Source: Dipteris shenzhenensis (taxonomy: Eukaryota; Polypodiophyta; Polypodiopsida; Gleicheniales). Taken from it: a stretch of 64,000 nt of DNA. The translations under genes and the position numbers were made by a program. Positions 32,641 through 42,742 of this stretch are shown in pieces. The stretch is taken from the NCBI GenBank assembly GCA_047967505.1, contig CM106541.1. The stretch is one strand, 5' to 3'. Numbering within the stretch: position 1 is the first letter of the stretch; every line of letters begins with the position of its first letter. The notes under the pieces are model-generated. The model searched no databases. It saw only the letters and a list, made by a program, of their open reading frames with translations, and had not been told where the DNA came from.

Positions 32641-32751
32641 GGGTGGGTTGGTTGATGAACGACAGTTGGGCTGATGAGCGGACGAGAGGGCTGACGGACG
32701 GCAACGAAGAGAGAGAGAGAGAGGCTCCCAACGAGGAGAGAGGGTGAGGAA

Positions 32752-32929
32752 GCTGTGGATCGACGGACGACGGGAGGGCTACGACGGACGACGGGAGGGC
32801 TACGCTATGGATCGACGGACGACGGGAGGGCTACGACGGGAAGCTGTGGATCGACGGATGACGGGAGGGCTACGACGGACGACGAGAGGGCTACGCTATG
32901 GATCGACGGACGACGGGAGGGCTACCCTT

Positions 32930-32931
<2 letters not shown>
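32752..32931 (+). repeat. GC-rich minisatellite
   Basis: About eight copies of a 19-22 bp core CGACGGACGACGGGAGGGCT are arranged in longer blocks with CTATGGAT or GAAGCTGTGGAT inserts. Both forward frames stay open (RRTTGGLRR, STDDGRATT) because units are near multiples of three; this is not taken as evidence of a gene. Confidence 0.85.

Positions 32932-32972
<41 letters not shown>
32932..32972 (+). repeat. (GA)n microsatellite
   Basis: A pure run of about 20 GA units follows the minisatellite. On the minus strand it is (TC)n, like the run in the LINE leader at 16301-16345. Confidence 0.93.
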
Positions 32973-32974
<2 letters not shown>

Positions 32975-33007
32975 TTAACAAGCCCAGCTCAGGCTGACTT
33001 TGTCATA

Positions 33008-33110
33008 AGCCTGAGAGAGAAATTTTATTAAAGTCTTCAGAAGACCGATGGGTCTATGAGACTGTGAAAATCCTGATACAACGAGCTGTTTTGCTAGTTT
33101 CTAACCTATA
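33008..33110 (-). mobile_element. LINE-A-type 3' end fragment
   Basis: The minus strand reads a stem AGACC-CATC-GGTCT (complement of 33042-33055), then GAAGACTTTAATAAAATTTC and TC repeats. Only about 100 bp are recognisable. The 5' boundary is uncertain. Confidence 0.6.
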
Positions 33111-33290
33111 GCTTGGAGGTGCTAGAGGATTGGAGAGGGAGGAAGAGAAATAAACTGGAAAGGAAAGAACAAATGGTTTGAATGAAAGAGAGATGTACGG
33201 TTTCTTATGGAAGCCTCTCCTTCCTTCATTCTTGCTTTCAAGGGACAGCGAACACGTTTTTGTGCTGAACAAACATCCGTTCTACAATAG

Positions 33291-34423
33291 TGTTACCTTA
33301 TCACACGACCACCTGTCGACAGGCGTTGACCACATGACGACATCTGTTGACCACATGTTGACCATGTGTCAACACAAGTTAGCCACGCGATCACACGGGT
33401 TCATCCAGGAGTGCTGTCCGAGGCTGTCAACCACAAGTCGACACATGTCAACCACAGGTCAACCAGGAGTATCGTGTCCAAAGTGATCTCATCAAGAGCT
33501 GCGCACATGGAGAGTGAGCTTAGCACATGGAGCAGTCAGGAGTATTTATATTTACACAGTGGTTCAGTGATACAGTGGTGCAGTGGTGCGGTGAACCAGC
33601 TCATATGCACATGGAGAATTTACACCATCAGGCTGGCGAGTCAGGGAGTCAGGAAGTCGCCGAAGCCATCAAGAGATGCGGTGAACCAGCTCACCTGCAC
33701 ATGGAGAATTTACACCATCAGGTTGGCGAGTCAGGGAGTCAGATAGTCGCCGAAGCCATCAAGAGAGACAGCGGCGCAACGGCTATCCTCAACAACTAAG
33801 GAGATAAGAGGATGACCAATCAGAAGAAAGGGGGGGGTATTCTCAGCGAAGAAGGGACCCTCCAAGGCGGGGGATGAGGATGAAGGAGGAGGGAGAGAGA
33901 AAAGGAGGCATTCGGCATTCGGCATTCGGCACGGGGGTGAAAGAGAGGAGAGTGAGGAGAGATAGAGGCTAGAGCTACGAGCTCGCCAAGGAGAGAATGC
34001 GGAGAGACTTGTGTGTGCCCTTTGTCTACTATGGGGATAGACCTGTGTATTCTTGTGATTTGCGACTTGTGTATTCTTGTGACTTGCGACTTGTGACCTG
34101 GGGACACGTCCAGTGATATGGACATTGGCCAACTCGGTCACTTTCTCATCTCTCTTGTCTCTTCCCGATATGGGGATTGTTCACCAGTGTAGGATTTTCT
34201 TATTTTGCTTATGTTGTGGAGTTCACCGGTGATTGTCATTTAGCATAGTGCACTCGTACGTCGTCGTTCACTGCAGTATAGCATACGACACTCGCACACT
34301 ACTGCACGGTGCGCTCTGCACGACCCATTGCATTAGAGCATTGCAAAACTCATGCTTCTCACGCCAGTGGCCTTTGGCCTCCGGTAACACCTCCGGAAGG
34401 ATAGGAACCCCTCCCCTCAAACA
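33291..34423 (+). repeat. 5' LTR of gypsy-2 (about 1,133 bp)
   Basis: It runs from TGTTACCTTATCACACG to CCCCTCAAACA. The solo LTR at 39292-40368 defines both ends independently by its target duplication. This copy has a 90-bp tandem duplication (33588-33677 and 33678-33767) that the solo LTR lacks. TGGCGATCACGG at 34429 may be a primer site. The first 200 bp are rich in GTTGACCACATG-type words. Confidence 0.85.
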
Positions 34424-34505
34424 GTTTATGGCGATCACGGTGGGACAGTGCTGGTATTGAGTAGCACGAGTGAAGTGGTGATCTAGGGTCCTAGAGAGAG
34501 GTCTT

Positions 34506-34982
34506 ATGCCGAGTAGTTCTGAAACCTTAGAAGGAGCTAGTGAGAGAACTAGGAGGTACTTGAGGAGAGTGGAGAAAAGACTTCCGGCAGACCAAACTAG
34601 GTACAAGAAGCATTACGTGCGACGTAAGTTTGTGAAGCCCTCAACTCGAGCACAAAGTGAGCCCACTGGAGCAGTAGCCAGAGCAAGCAACTTCATCGAC
34701 ACTCTCATTGACTTGGATCAACAGGAACCCTGGTGGTCTGATCCAGACTCCGGAGAAGAAGAAGTGCAAAGCGGAGAACAAGTGAAAGAAGAAGAGGGTA
34801 CTAAGGACGAGGGCTCCTCAAGGACTCATCAAGGTCAAGGCAGCCCCTCTCCTCCTCCTGCAACGATGTCTTCATCAACCACCTCTTCTACCGGAGTCAC
34901 TAGGCCTTTGAGATGCCAAAGATTTGAGACCTACCCACAGCTGAGCTCTCTCCCTTCTTTCGATGACATATGGCATAGGTAG
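34506..34982 (+). pseudogene. gypsy-2 gag N-terminal part (158 codons)
   Basis: The open frame has a basic N-terminal region (RTRRYLRRVEKRLPADQTR and KKHYVRRKFVK), then an acidic stretch (DPDSGEEEVQSGEQVKEEEG), a Ser/Thr/Pro stretch and QRFETYPQLSSLPSFDDIW at the end. The position 83 bp after the LTR fits gag. No capsid or knuckle motif is reached before truncation, so the name rests on position. Confidence 0.5.
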
Positions 34983-34985
34983 TTA

Positions 34986-35067
34986 TTTAATCATGTCCTT
35001 TGCCAAGCAAATATCTTGAGATTCTATGCATAGATATTTCATATAACCTTATTCAAATACCATTCCC
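34986..35067. other. Low-copy flank with LINE target site
   Basis: AT-rich sequence. ACCATTCCC at 35059-35067 is the left copy of the target duplication of the LINE-C fragment that follows. Confidence 0.6.
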
Positions 35068-35628
35068 GGTGGCTTGGCTTTCTCTTACAGGGCCTCAGGT
35101 ATTCTATGAGAGACTTGACTCCTCCCAGGCCATTTTGGTTTGAAGTCATCAGATTGAGTCCTGTTCGTTGGATGTGGTACCACACCTTCCTTTTACAGCT
35201 GTACATGCCTCTGTGGATACTTCTTGGGAGATTTTAGTGAGCATAGCATCCTGGCATATCTAGAGAGCCAGATGCACAGAGGCTTTGGAGGGTACTCAGG
35301 TTCATCCCTCGCACACATTGACTAGTATCTGGACAGACACCGTACATACTTTGATGGCCGTATGGATGAGTATGCAGGGAGACTCCCGTGCAGCCTCAGC
35401 TAGGAGGGCTTCTTTCTTCAGGGAATGGAAGGATGCTCCTTTCTTCTCTGAGACTCCTACAGGGTTGAGGTGGCACTTTCAGCCTCAGCCTTGGTTGTTT
35501 TCCACCTCACTTTTAAGGGGGTTTTATTTATCCTCATGATTTCATAATGTATTCCGCTTTGAGCTTGTTCTTGTGGGTTTTTTCTCTTACTTAATAGAAG
35601 TCTCTTTCTTGAAAAAAAAAAAAAAAAC
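35068..35628 (+). mobile_element. LINE-C fragment with 9-bp target duplication
   Basis: A 5'-truncated LINE-C 3' end. It starts in ORF2 coding (GGCTTGGCTTTCTCTTACAG, equivalent to AWLSLTGPQ), contains EILVSIASWHI and ALEGTQVHPSHTLTSIWTDT, and ends CTTAATAGAAGTCTCTTTCT plus poly(A) at 35612-35627. ACCATTCCC flanks it at 35059-35067 and 35629-35637. Confidence 0.92.
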
Positions 35629-35637
35629 ACCATTCCC

Positions 35638-35904
35638 ATTTTGGTAATACTATTCAGATTACTTGCTGGAGAAAAGACCTCGCAATCACCACTACATAGG
35701 CATAGCATGGCTTATAACATCCACGATTGCCCACAAAATACTTTCCCACGTGGCTGGCATATGTTTGATCAATGCATGAGTTTTAGCATATGGATTGATA
35801 GTTTGACTTTAGGAATTAATCTTACACTGATTTGTACTTTTCAAAGCTATGACAATGAATGGTTTGTGGTGTTAAAATTTATGCCTTTTTTGTGATGTCT
35901 TCAG
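35638..35904. other. Low-copy sequence, probably intron
   Basis: AT-rich, with no transposon similarity. It ends in the pyrimidine-rich run TGCCTTTTTTGTGATGTCTTCAG, a good 3' splice-site context for the exon at 35905. Confidence 0.45.
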
Positions 35905-36009
35905 GGAGATGATACTGAGCCTTACTATCTGAATTTGTGCAATTCTTTTGGCCAATATATCATCTCTAGATCGACAAACGTTGAGCCGCTTTTCCTAGCC
36001 ATGAACCAT
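35905..36009 (+). other. Candidate host exon (35 codons, phase 0)
   Basis: The segment between TCTTCAG and GTAAGTAATT is open in one frame: GDDTEPYYLNLCNSFGQYII, then SRSTNVEPLFLAMNH. The acceptor (pyrimidine run plus CAG) and donor (CAT/GTAAGT) are both near consensus, the length is 105 nt, and the surrounding 900 bp lack transposon matches. I do not recognise the protein. A chance match is possible because only one exon is clear. Confidence 0.5.
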
Positions 36010-36400
36010 GTAAGTAATTCCAAAATGTTGGAAGTACATAAACCTTTCTTGAAGCTGTTTAAGTTGGTGCATATGAACATGCACGGAATTTAAGATCCAT
36101 TAAAAGTTTAATTGCTAGAAGTAGTATTGTCTTAGAAAATGAGTTAAAATTTTATTTGATGAACTGAAAAAGTTAGTATTTGAACTTCATCTGCCTGATT
36201 TGAAAAATAAATAAGAGAGCTTGCTCCTAGTTTCAGACATTATTTTAAATAAAGCAACCAACTTTCCAATAGAGGCATGTTACAACAGTGCAAATGAAGG
36301 GATAAAACAAAGGAGCTTTCTTTGATGTCCAAAATCAACAAAATACCATGGGAAGCAAGTTCCATACCCCTTCTTAGGTATAAATCTCTACACAGTAACA
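36010..36400. other. Low-copy sequence, no gene seen
   Basis: AT-rich, begins with a splice-donor-like GTAAGTAATT, and carries no open frame of note. Consistent with intron. Confidence 0.4.
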
Positions 36401-36600
36401 GATCAAATCAGACAACATCTCATACCATACTTGGAACCAAAAGTAGATACCACCATACAGTAACAGATCAAATCATACAGCATCTCATACCATACATAGA
36501 ACCAAGTAGATCAAATCAGACAGCATCTCGTACCATACTTAGAACCAAAAGTAGATCAAATCAGACAGCATCTCATACCATACTGAGAACCAAAAGTAGA
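36401..36600 (+). repeat. About 45-bp minisatellite, four units
   Basis: Units begin GATCAAATCA at 36401, 36466, 36509 and 36554, each continuing GACAGCATCTCATACCATAC and ending AACCAAAAGTA. The first unit has a 20-bp insert. The unit length of 43-45 bp keeps one frame open (MMSKINK... at 36322-36621), which is not taken as a gene. Confidence 0.88.
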
Positions 36601-36647
36601 TACCAATATTCCATATCCTGAGAAAAGTCTTTCCATCTAAATGCATC

Positions 36648-36866
36648 CTATGAGGTGACTACATTGAATACACGAAATCCTCTGGAAGGTGGTACTAAAA
36701 ATGTTCTCCCATAAGAACCTCCTCTAGAGAGAGGATAGGGGATCAGTGTGTCGAAGATATCACTGAAACAATGAGTAGGCTGATGAGAAAATCCATAAGG
36801 CACCACCCACATGTACCAATCATATATTGACGTGGAAAATCTTCTGCAATCAATTTTCAAACCCAT
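36648..36866 (-). other. Unrecognised open frame (72 codons)
   Basis: The minus-strand frame reads WYMWVVPYGFSHQPTHCFSD and IPYPLSRGGSYGRTFLVPPS, ending VFNVVTS-stop. The composition is protein-like and not repetitive, but no family is recognised and the upstream side is cut by the LINE leader starting near 36890. It may be the end of a broken gene or chance. Confidence 0.3.
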
Positions 36867-36892
36867 ATCAAACGCAAAAGTTACTAGCTGCT

Positions 36893-37500
36893 GAGCTCCC
36901 CATCCGAGCTGCTCCCTGCTGCCCCTCCGTCCTGCACCCCTGTCCCCTCCCTCCCCTCCCTTCCCTTCCCCTCCCTCCTCTCCCTGCCAGCCCCTCCTCC
37001 CGGGCTGCTGCTGCTCCCTCCCCTGCTTCCCTCTCCTGCTCCCCTCCCTCCCTCTCCCACTGCCCTCTCCCCCGCTGCCCTCTCCCTCCCTCTTCCGCTC
37101 CCCTCCCTTCCTCTACCCCTTCCCCCCCCTACCCTCCCTGCCTACCCCCCGCTGCCCCTCCCTCCCTAGCCTTTCTGCCCCTCCCTCCCTACCCTCCCCT
37201 CCCCCTACCTGCCCCTCCCTCCCTACCCCCGCTGCCCTTTCCCTGCCTCTCCCTACCCCCCCACTGTCCCTCCCTTCTTACCCCCCGCTCCTCCTAACCC
37301 CCGCTCCCCCTACCCCGCCTCCCTTCCTCTTCCCCGCCCCTACCCCCCGCCTCTCCCTCCCTTCCTCCGCCCTTTCCTCAGCCTCTCCCTTGGCCTCTGC
37401 ACCTCCCTCCTTCCCTCCCCCGCCCCTCCTTCCCTACCCTGCCCCTCCCTTGCCTGCCCCCCCCCTGCCACCCTCTCCCCCACCTCTTCAGCTCCCTCTA
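36893..37500 (+). repeat. Polypyrimidine 5' leader of LINE-C2
   Basis: About 600 bp of C/T-rich sequence with repeated CCCCTCCCTCCCTA and GCTGCCC words. Proline-rich frames here (for example 36827-37297) are not treated as genes. Confidence 0.78.
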
Positions 37501-37594
37501 GGAAAAAGAGAGAGAATCTCTCTTCCTGGCAGCAGGTTTTCGGACGGATAGAGCATCTTCGTGTTTGCATCGTCCTTTCCACATTGATTGACGA

Positions 37595-38610
37595 ATGGGT
37601 TCCCATTCAGTCCCTCGACCGCTTCCACTGGCCGCAAGAATGATTACCTTTTCCAAAGAAGAGCTTCAGTAGCTCAAGATAGTTTCAGAGCATGAGTACG
37701 CTACCTCACTCTTTGCTCGCATCCATAGTTCCCACCCTTCCGGCTACATGCTAGGGATTGGATGCTTTCGGCTTTACCTGAAGACCTCGTAGGGCACCTC
37801 ACCGATGTTCGTTTGCTCGGATGAGGGTTCTTCCAGGTGGTCTTTGATTCTCCAGAGTCAGCAGGTTCCATACTTAGGGCTAGTCTTTTGGCATTGAGCT
37901 CCAGGAGGATCTTTTTGACACCCTTCACTTTGGGTTTCGATCCGTTAGAGGAAGATAGCAGGTTTACCTCACTTTTCATCAAATTCCCCGGCTTTCCTCA
38001 TCACAGAGATTCCCCCCCTCCCTGGCATGCCCTCTTCAGTGACAGAGGCTATCAGATCCGATGGGGTGCCACAAGTCAGGGTCATCGTCTCTGACCATGA
38101 TATTATAGATGATCACATTATGCTTCAGCAACCAGATGGTTCCTTTTTTCGATAGAGAGTCGAGGTTATTGGGAAACAGGATCAGTGTAGGATTTGCAGG
38201 ATCCTTGGGCACTTTGCCAGAGATTGCCCAAGGAAGAAGAAAAGGCCCAAATGGTTTATTCCTCCTTCTCGTCCTACTTCTTCTACACATGCTACCAGAG
38301 CCCCCTCTTCTCGCCCAGGACCTTTGGGACCAGACCCTAGACCTGGACCCTCTTCTTCAGTGCGCATAGAACGATTCAGCACATCCTGCTCCTGTCGTTC
38401 CCCGTTGGGTGCTCGTGAGGGTTGCTAGCACTCCGCCACCTTGGACCATTCTCAGTTACAGGCAAGAGATATTTCAGGCGTAGATGTGGTTGCCCTTGTC
38501 CCCCCACTTGCTCATCAGGAGGGGCAACCCATTTCTTTAGGGCCTATCACTGATGTTCCTGATTAGCCTCTCAGTCTCCATGAGCAGCCCCTCCCTTTGT
38601 TAGTCACACT
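37595..38610 (+). pseudogene. LINE-C2 ORF1: DUF4283-like and CCHC knuckle
   Basis: The order matches LINE-C1: FSKEELQ-stop-LK (TAG for the second Gln of LQQL), SLFARIHSSHPSG, FFQVVFDSPESAGSILRASL, RRIFLTPFTLGFDPLEEDSR and FIKFPGFPHH. The knuckle is well kept near 38180-38245 (QCRICRILGHFARDCP, C-x2-C-x4-H-x4-C). A Pro/Ser-rich tail follows. Several frameshifts are needed. Confidence 0.8.
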
Positions 38611-38714
38611 TCACTTCTTCTTTTTTTCAAAAAAGAGACTTCTATTAAGTATTAAAGAAAACTGTTAGAGCAAGCTCCGGGAATACGGGACACACCATGC
38701 AATGCATGAAAAGC

Positions 38715-39286
38715 TCAAGAGCCAAAAAGGAAGGATTGGGGCTGATAGTGCCATCTCAATCCGGTAGCAACCTTCGAGAAAACGGGAGAACCCCTCCAAA
38801 CTCGAAGAAATACAGTCCTCCTAGAAGAGGTTGCTCGTGAAGGGCCCTGCATGCTAGCCCATATGGCTATCAAAGTGTGAACTGTGTCACTCCAAATACC
38901 AGTGAACACCTATGATGGGTGTATCTGGGTGTCATCCAAGGCCTCTGTGCATCTGGCTCTTCAAATGTGCCAAGAGGAAATGCTAGCCAAAATCTCCCAA
39001 GAGGTGTCCATTGAAACATGTGAAGCTCTGAAAGGAATATGTGGTACATTCTGAAGAGAGCAGGGCTCTATCTCCTGTCGGCGGATCGAGAGTGCCCGAG
39101 AAGAAGGCTCACCTTCATAAAACACCTAGGGCCCAGTAAGGGATAACCATGCGACCGAGCCCCAAGTCATGAAGAAAGGGGAAGTATGAAAAATGTTGAG
39201 TATCCGAGCAACTCCTTTCCAAACAATTCCCGCTTGATTGGAGTCCCAAAGGCAATGTCGCACTGACTCCTCTATAGAATGACAAT
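38715..39286 (-). pseudogene. LINE-C4 ORF2 C-terminal fragment
   Basis: In sense order: CHSIEESVRHCLWDSNQAGI (second half of the zinc finger), FHTSPFFMTWGSVAWLSLTG, EILASISSWHIWRARC and FTGIWSDTVHTLIAIWASMQ. Sister sequences occur at 42120-42740 and 46400-46960. One frameshift and an indel are visible. Confidence 0.8.
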
Positions 39287-39291
39287 GAGGG

Positions 39292-40368
39292 TATTTGAGG
39301 GGAGGGATTCCTATCCTTCCGGAGGTGTTACCGGAGGCCAAAGGCCACTGGCATGAGAAGCATGAGTTTTGCAATGCTCTAATGCAATGGATCGCACAGA
39401 GCACACCGTGCAGTAGTGTGCAAGTGTCGTATGCTATACTGCAGTGAACGACGACGTACGAATGCACTATGCTAAATGACAATCATCGGCGAACTCCACA
39501 ACATAAGCAGAATAAGAAAATCCTACCCTGGTGAACAATCCCCATATCGGGAAGAGACAAGAGAGATGAGAAAGTGACCGAGTTGGCCAAAAAAGTACAT
39601 ATCACTGGACTAGTGTCCTCAGGTCACAAGTCGCAAGTCACAAGAATACACAAGTCTATCCCCATAGTAGACAGAGGGTACACACAAGTCTCTCCACACT
39701 CTCTCTTCAGAGGACGATAATATATTCTTCTTCTTCTTCTTCTCCTTGGCGAGCTCGTAGCTCTAGCCTCTCTCTCTCCTCACTCTCCTCTCTTTCGCTC
39801 CAATGCTGAATGCCGAATGAATTTTCCTCTCTCCCCCTTCTCCTTCATCCTCATCCCCCGCCTTGGAGGGTCCCTTCTTCGCTGAGAATCCTCCTCTTTC
39901 TTCCCATTGGTCATCCTCTTATCTCCTTAGCTGTTGAGGATAGCCGTTGCGCCGCTGGCTCTCTTGATGGCTACGGTGACTTCCTGACTCCCAAACTCGC
40001 CAGCCTGATGGTGTAAATTCTCCATGTGTAGGTGAGCTGGATCACCGCACCACTGCACCACTGTATCACTGAACCACTGTGTAAATGTAAATACTCTTGA
40101 CTGCTCCATGTGCTAAGCTCACTCTCCATGTACGCAGCTCTTGATGAGATCACTTTGGACATGATACTCCTGGTTGACCTGTGGTTGATATGTGTCGACC
40201 TGTGGTTGACATGTGTCGTTACATGATTGCCTCGGATAGTACTCCTGGATGATGAACCCGTGTGATCGCGTGGCTAACTTGTGTTGACACATGGTCAACA
40301 TGTGGTCAACAGATGTCGTCATGTGGTCAACGCCTGTCGACAGGTGGTCATCGTGTGATAAGGTAACA
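39292..40368 (-). mobile_element. Solo LTR of the gypsy-2 family with target duplication GAGGG
   Basis: The 1,077-bp sequence is flanked by GAGGG at 39287-39291 and 40369-40373. On the minus strand it starts TGTTACCTTATC and ends CCCCTCAAATA, where the plus-strand copy at 33291-34423 ends CAAACA (CA to TA by C to T). It sits inside LINE-C4 ORF2 coding, so LINE-C4 is older. No internal region remains, which fits LTR-LTR recombination. Confidence 0.94.
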
Positions 40369-40373
40369 GAGGG

Positions 40374-40678
40374 CAAGTGGGATCAGCCCCAAATCGTGAT
40401 CTACATAGGTTCACTGCAATCCCTCCATGAATAGAAAGCCAAAAGCAAAGAGTGATCTTTCTATTTCTGAGGGATTTCCAGAGCCTCCTCCAGAAATTCC
40501 TACGCAAATCTGCGATTTTGCGGTGATGAAGAAGCTATCCCAATCGGGGGCTCTGGAGGGAATCCAACCTCTACTGCTCAGCTGAAATCTCCTGGCATTA
40601 CCAACCGTGAAACAAAAGAAGGGAATCCCCCTCTCTCGGTGCCCATGATCTATCCCGTCATCATCTCTCTCCCCTCCT
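40374..40678 (-). pseudogene. LINE-C4 ORF2 segment upstream of the solo LTR
   Basis: Sense reading: HRERGIPFFCFTVGNARRFQ, then LSSRGWIPSRAPDW, then NPSEIERSLFAFGFLFMEGL and FGADPTCP. It parallels SIPFFRYTVRNARRIQLTSR of LINE-C1. The 5' edge near 40678 joins an unrelated segment. Confidence 0.8.
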
Positions 40679-41965
40679 GTCACCCCGTCTTCCATCCCTT
40701 TCACTGTCACTTCCAGTGTCCCTTCCCCTGAAACTGCCTCCTCTCCTCTTTCAACCAGGAGGGCACCTCGGTGAGCGCAACCTGATGCAGTGTGCCCTGG
40801 AGCTTCTTCAGTATATTCTGTTACAGGTGTTACAAGTTTCCCATCAGTGACATGTCTCGTATATCCATCAGTCACTTTGCCAGTGCCCGTGCCCGGACTT
40901 GCATCTCCATCAATCACACTTGTCCAGGCTTCTCCAGGGATCTCCAAACTTTCACTGGGAGGGATTGCACCAGGTACAACCCCTATTGTACCAGTGACGA
41001 CGACTGTTGTACCCGAGACGACTGTTGTACCAGTGACTTCCTCGAAAGGTGTATTGTTGCGAAGGACTGCAGCTGTTTCATCTTCCCTCCCCACCACTTT
41101 CACCGATGCAGTCATTACCACAGTTCAGGTGACCTCTGACCATGTGCTGGACCATGTGTTGGACCTGAATCTTACCCTGGGTCCTGACTCCCACGGGCTT
41201 TCTCAGGGGCTGTCATCTTAGGGAGTACTTCACATTTCTGCCTCCCCACCACGACCACCACAACGCAGAGACAGGAGCCAGAGCAAAGTCAGGAGCAGAG
41301 ACCGGAGTGGGTGCCCCTCTCCAGGAGATCCTCCATCCACCATTTAGCATCAGAGGAGGTATTTGAGGGAGGGAGTTTGCCCCAGTCTGTGGATTGCCCC
41401 CCCCTTCATGAGAATGATATGTTCACAGCTTACATAGCTACTTCATCAGGCCCACCACTTTCAAATGTTTCCCTGGTGGAAAAACAGAATGAAGATTACA
41501 GCCAACTACTATTTGTTCTTCACAAGAAACGCTCACCAGTCTGTGGGGAAGTGGAGGATCTGAATCAAATCTTCACCATTCCCTTGCAGGAATACCTCGC
41601 ACAGAACAAAAAGACCTCTTCTCTTTCTGCCACCTTTCCTCTTGTTGCCAAAATGTCACCTCTGTGGCACGCTGCTGGGCTGCCTGAGCTCTCTCGAAAT
41701 CTAGCTTCAAATGTTGCTGCTGGGAGAGGAGCTTATGAGCATAACCTATGGAATTGGTCCCTAGCTGTGTGAAAGTGTCATCCATGATACGCTGAGCAAG
41801 ATGCAAGGACCTCTTCATCCACGCATACCTATCGCTGTAATTCATCCTGTCTGCCAAATTAATCACGTCCCCCAATTCCTCGAACATGTCAGGGAGAGCT
41901 CCCTCTTCCTCCGTTGACAAGTATCCTGTAGGTGCCAATTCATCCAAGTGCACAAAACATGTAGG
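40679..41965. other. 1.3-kb unrecognised coding-like segment between inverted LINE-C pieces
   Basis: Not similar to any transposon family in the window. Minus-strand frames: 42100-41573 contains a helical, charged stretch (PDMFEELGDVINLADRMNYS, then KLLSQQQHLKLDFERAQAAQ), and 41121-40680 is Gly/Thr/Val-rich (VVSGTTVVVTGTIGVVPGAI). Plus-strand frames of 143 and 153 codons overlap them. Minus coding looks more protein-like for the first part. It could be a captured host gene fragment or the gag/accessory region of an LTR element. Confidence 0.4.
41573..41965 (-). pseudogene. Coiled-coil ORF of unknown origin (about 130 codons)
   Basis: The minus-strand frame from the LINE-C junction reads CFVHLDELAPTGYLSTEEEG, a helical MKRSLHLAQRIMDDTFTQLG, and a Gln/Glu/Arg-rich coiled coil (RATEVTFWQQEERWQKEKRS), ending GIPAREW-stop. 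The N-terminal part of the same open frame (42100-41966) is antisense LINE-C and not part of it. A splice donor could lie near the end, but none is convincing. Confidence 0.4.
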
Positions 41966-42742
41966 GGCTAGAGGCCCTCCAGAGCTCCTCGTTGGGATAG
42001 CTTTCAGATTTCTGCAGAGGTGCAGAAAAACTTTTGGAGGAAGCTCTAGAAATCCCTCAAGAATAGAAAGATCACTCTCTTCTTTTAGCTTTCTATTCAT
42101 GGAGGGATTGCAGTGAACCTATGGAGATCCAAGTTCGGGGCTGACAATACTTGTCCTCAACGCCACAGAGCAATTGAGTCAATTCAGCATTGCCTTTGGA
42201 AGTGCAAACATGCGAGGACGATCTGGAAGGATGTTGCCAGCATATTTAGCATATTTCAGAGGGCACCCTTCTTCATGACTTGGGGATCAGTGGCATGGTT
42301 ATCTCTTACTGGCCCTCAGGTGTTTTTCGAGGGACATGACTCAGACTCAAGTCAGCCTTCATTATACGACGACACTTCCTAGAGTCATGCTCTCACCAAG
42401 ATGTTCCCTCCACTCCTTTCAGAGCTGCTCAGCCCTCGGTAGATACATCATGGGAGATTCTGGCTAGCATTGTAGGTTTGCATATTTGGAGGGCCAGATG
42501 TATAGAGGCGATGGAGTGTTCATAGGTTCACCCTTCCCAGTCTATGGCTAGTATATGGATTGATACTATACACACACTGATGTCCATCTGGGTGAGCATG
42601 CAGAGATCCTCCTTAGCAGCTATAGCCAAGAGAGATACTTATTTCAGAGTTTGGAAAGGATCTCCATTCTCCTAGGAGTCTTCTTCAAGGTTTAGGTGGC
42701 ATTTTCAGCCTCCACCTTGGATTTTTGTTAGCTCTGCAGATT
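41966..42742 (+). mobile_element. LINE-C5 fragment (ORF2 C-terminal region)
   Basis: Plus-strand pieces: FRFLQRCRKTFGGSSRNPSR, FLFMEGLQ, the zinc finger (NTCPQRHRAIESIQHCLWKC, 42145-42205), TWGSVAWLSLTGPQVFF, and DTIHTLMSIW. It lacks the last 140 bp and the poly(A) tail; it is cut at 42742 by LINE-A-type sequence. Its first 150 bp are an inverted repeat of 40391-40570. Confidence 0.82.

Larger units (their letters stand above)
33291..34985 (+). mobile_element. gypsy-2: 5' LTR, leader and start of gag
   Basis: A 1,133-bp LTR is followed by a leader and a gag-like open frame, then stops at about 34985, where low-copy sequence begins. Pol and the 3' LTR are missing. A second LTR of the same family, inverted, is the solo LTR at 39292-40368. 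Assignment to gypsy rather than copia is inferred from LTR length and gag composition. Confidence 0.7.
36890..38620 (+). mobile_element. LINE-C2: 5' leader and ORF1 only
   Basis: A polypyrimidine leader (36893-37500) and an ORF1 region (37595-38600) in the plus orientation are cut at 38620 by the poly(T) end of a minus-strand LINE-C. The remaining part of LINE-C2 was not found on the far side. Confidence 0.75.
38621..40678 (-). mobile_element. LINE-C4 (3' part), interrupted by a solo LTR
   Basis: The poly(T) at 38622-38629 followed by AAGAGACTTCTATTAAG is the minus-strand 3' end. Antisense ORF2 C-terminal coding runs to 39286. The same coding resumes at 40374 and continues to about 40678, where it is truncated. 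Removing 39292-40373 makes the zinc-finger region contiguous (FGADPTCP, then CHSIEESVRHCLW). Confidence 0.88.

Noticed and set aside
32752-32931. Possible repeat-protein gene (RRTTGGLRR...)
   Set aside because: Open in two frames because of unit length; no start, no conserved folding pattern.
36401-36600. Possible CRISPR array (regular 45-bp repeat)
   Set aside because: Units are adjacent, without unique spacers, in a plant nuclear context; it is a minisatellite.
36827-37297. Proline-rich 156-codon frame
   Set aside because: Same composition artefact in the LINE-C2 leader.
40679-41965. Remaining part of LINE-C2 ORF1/ORF2 beyond the LINE-C4 insertion
   Set aside because: No endonuclease or ORF1 tail motifs match; base and residue composition differ.
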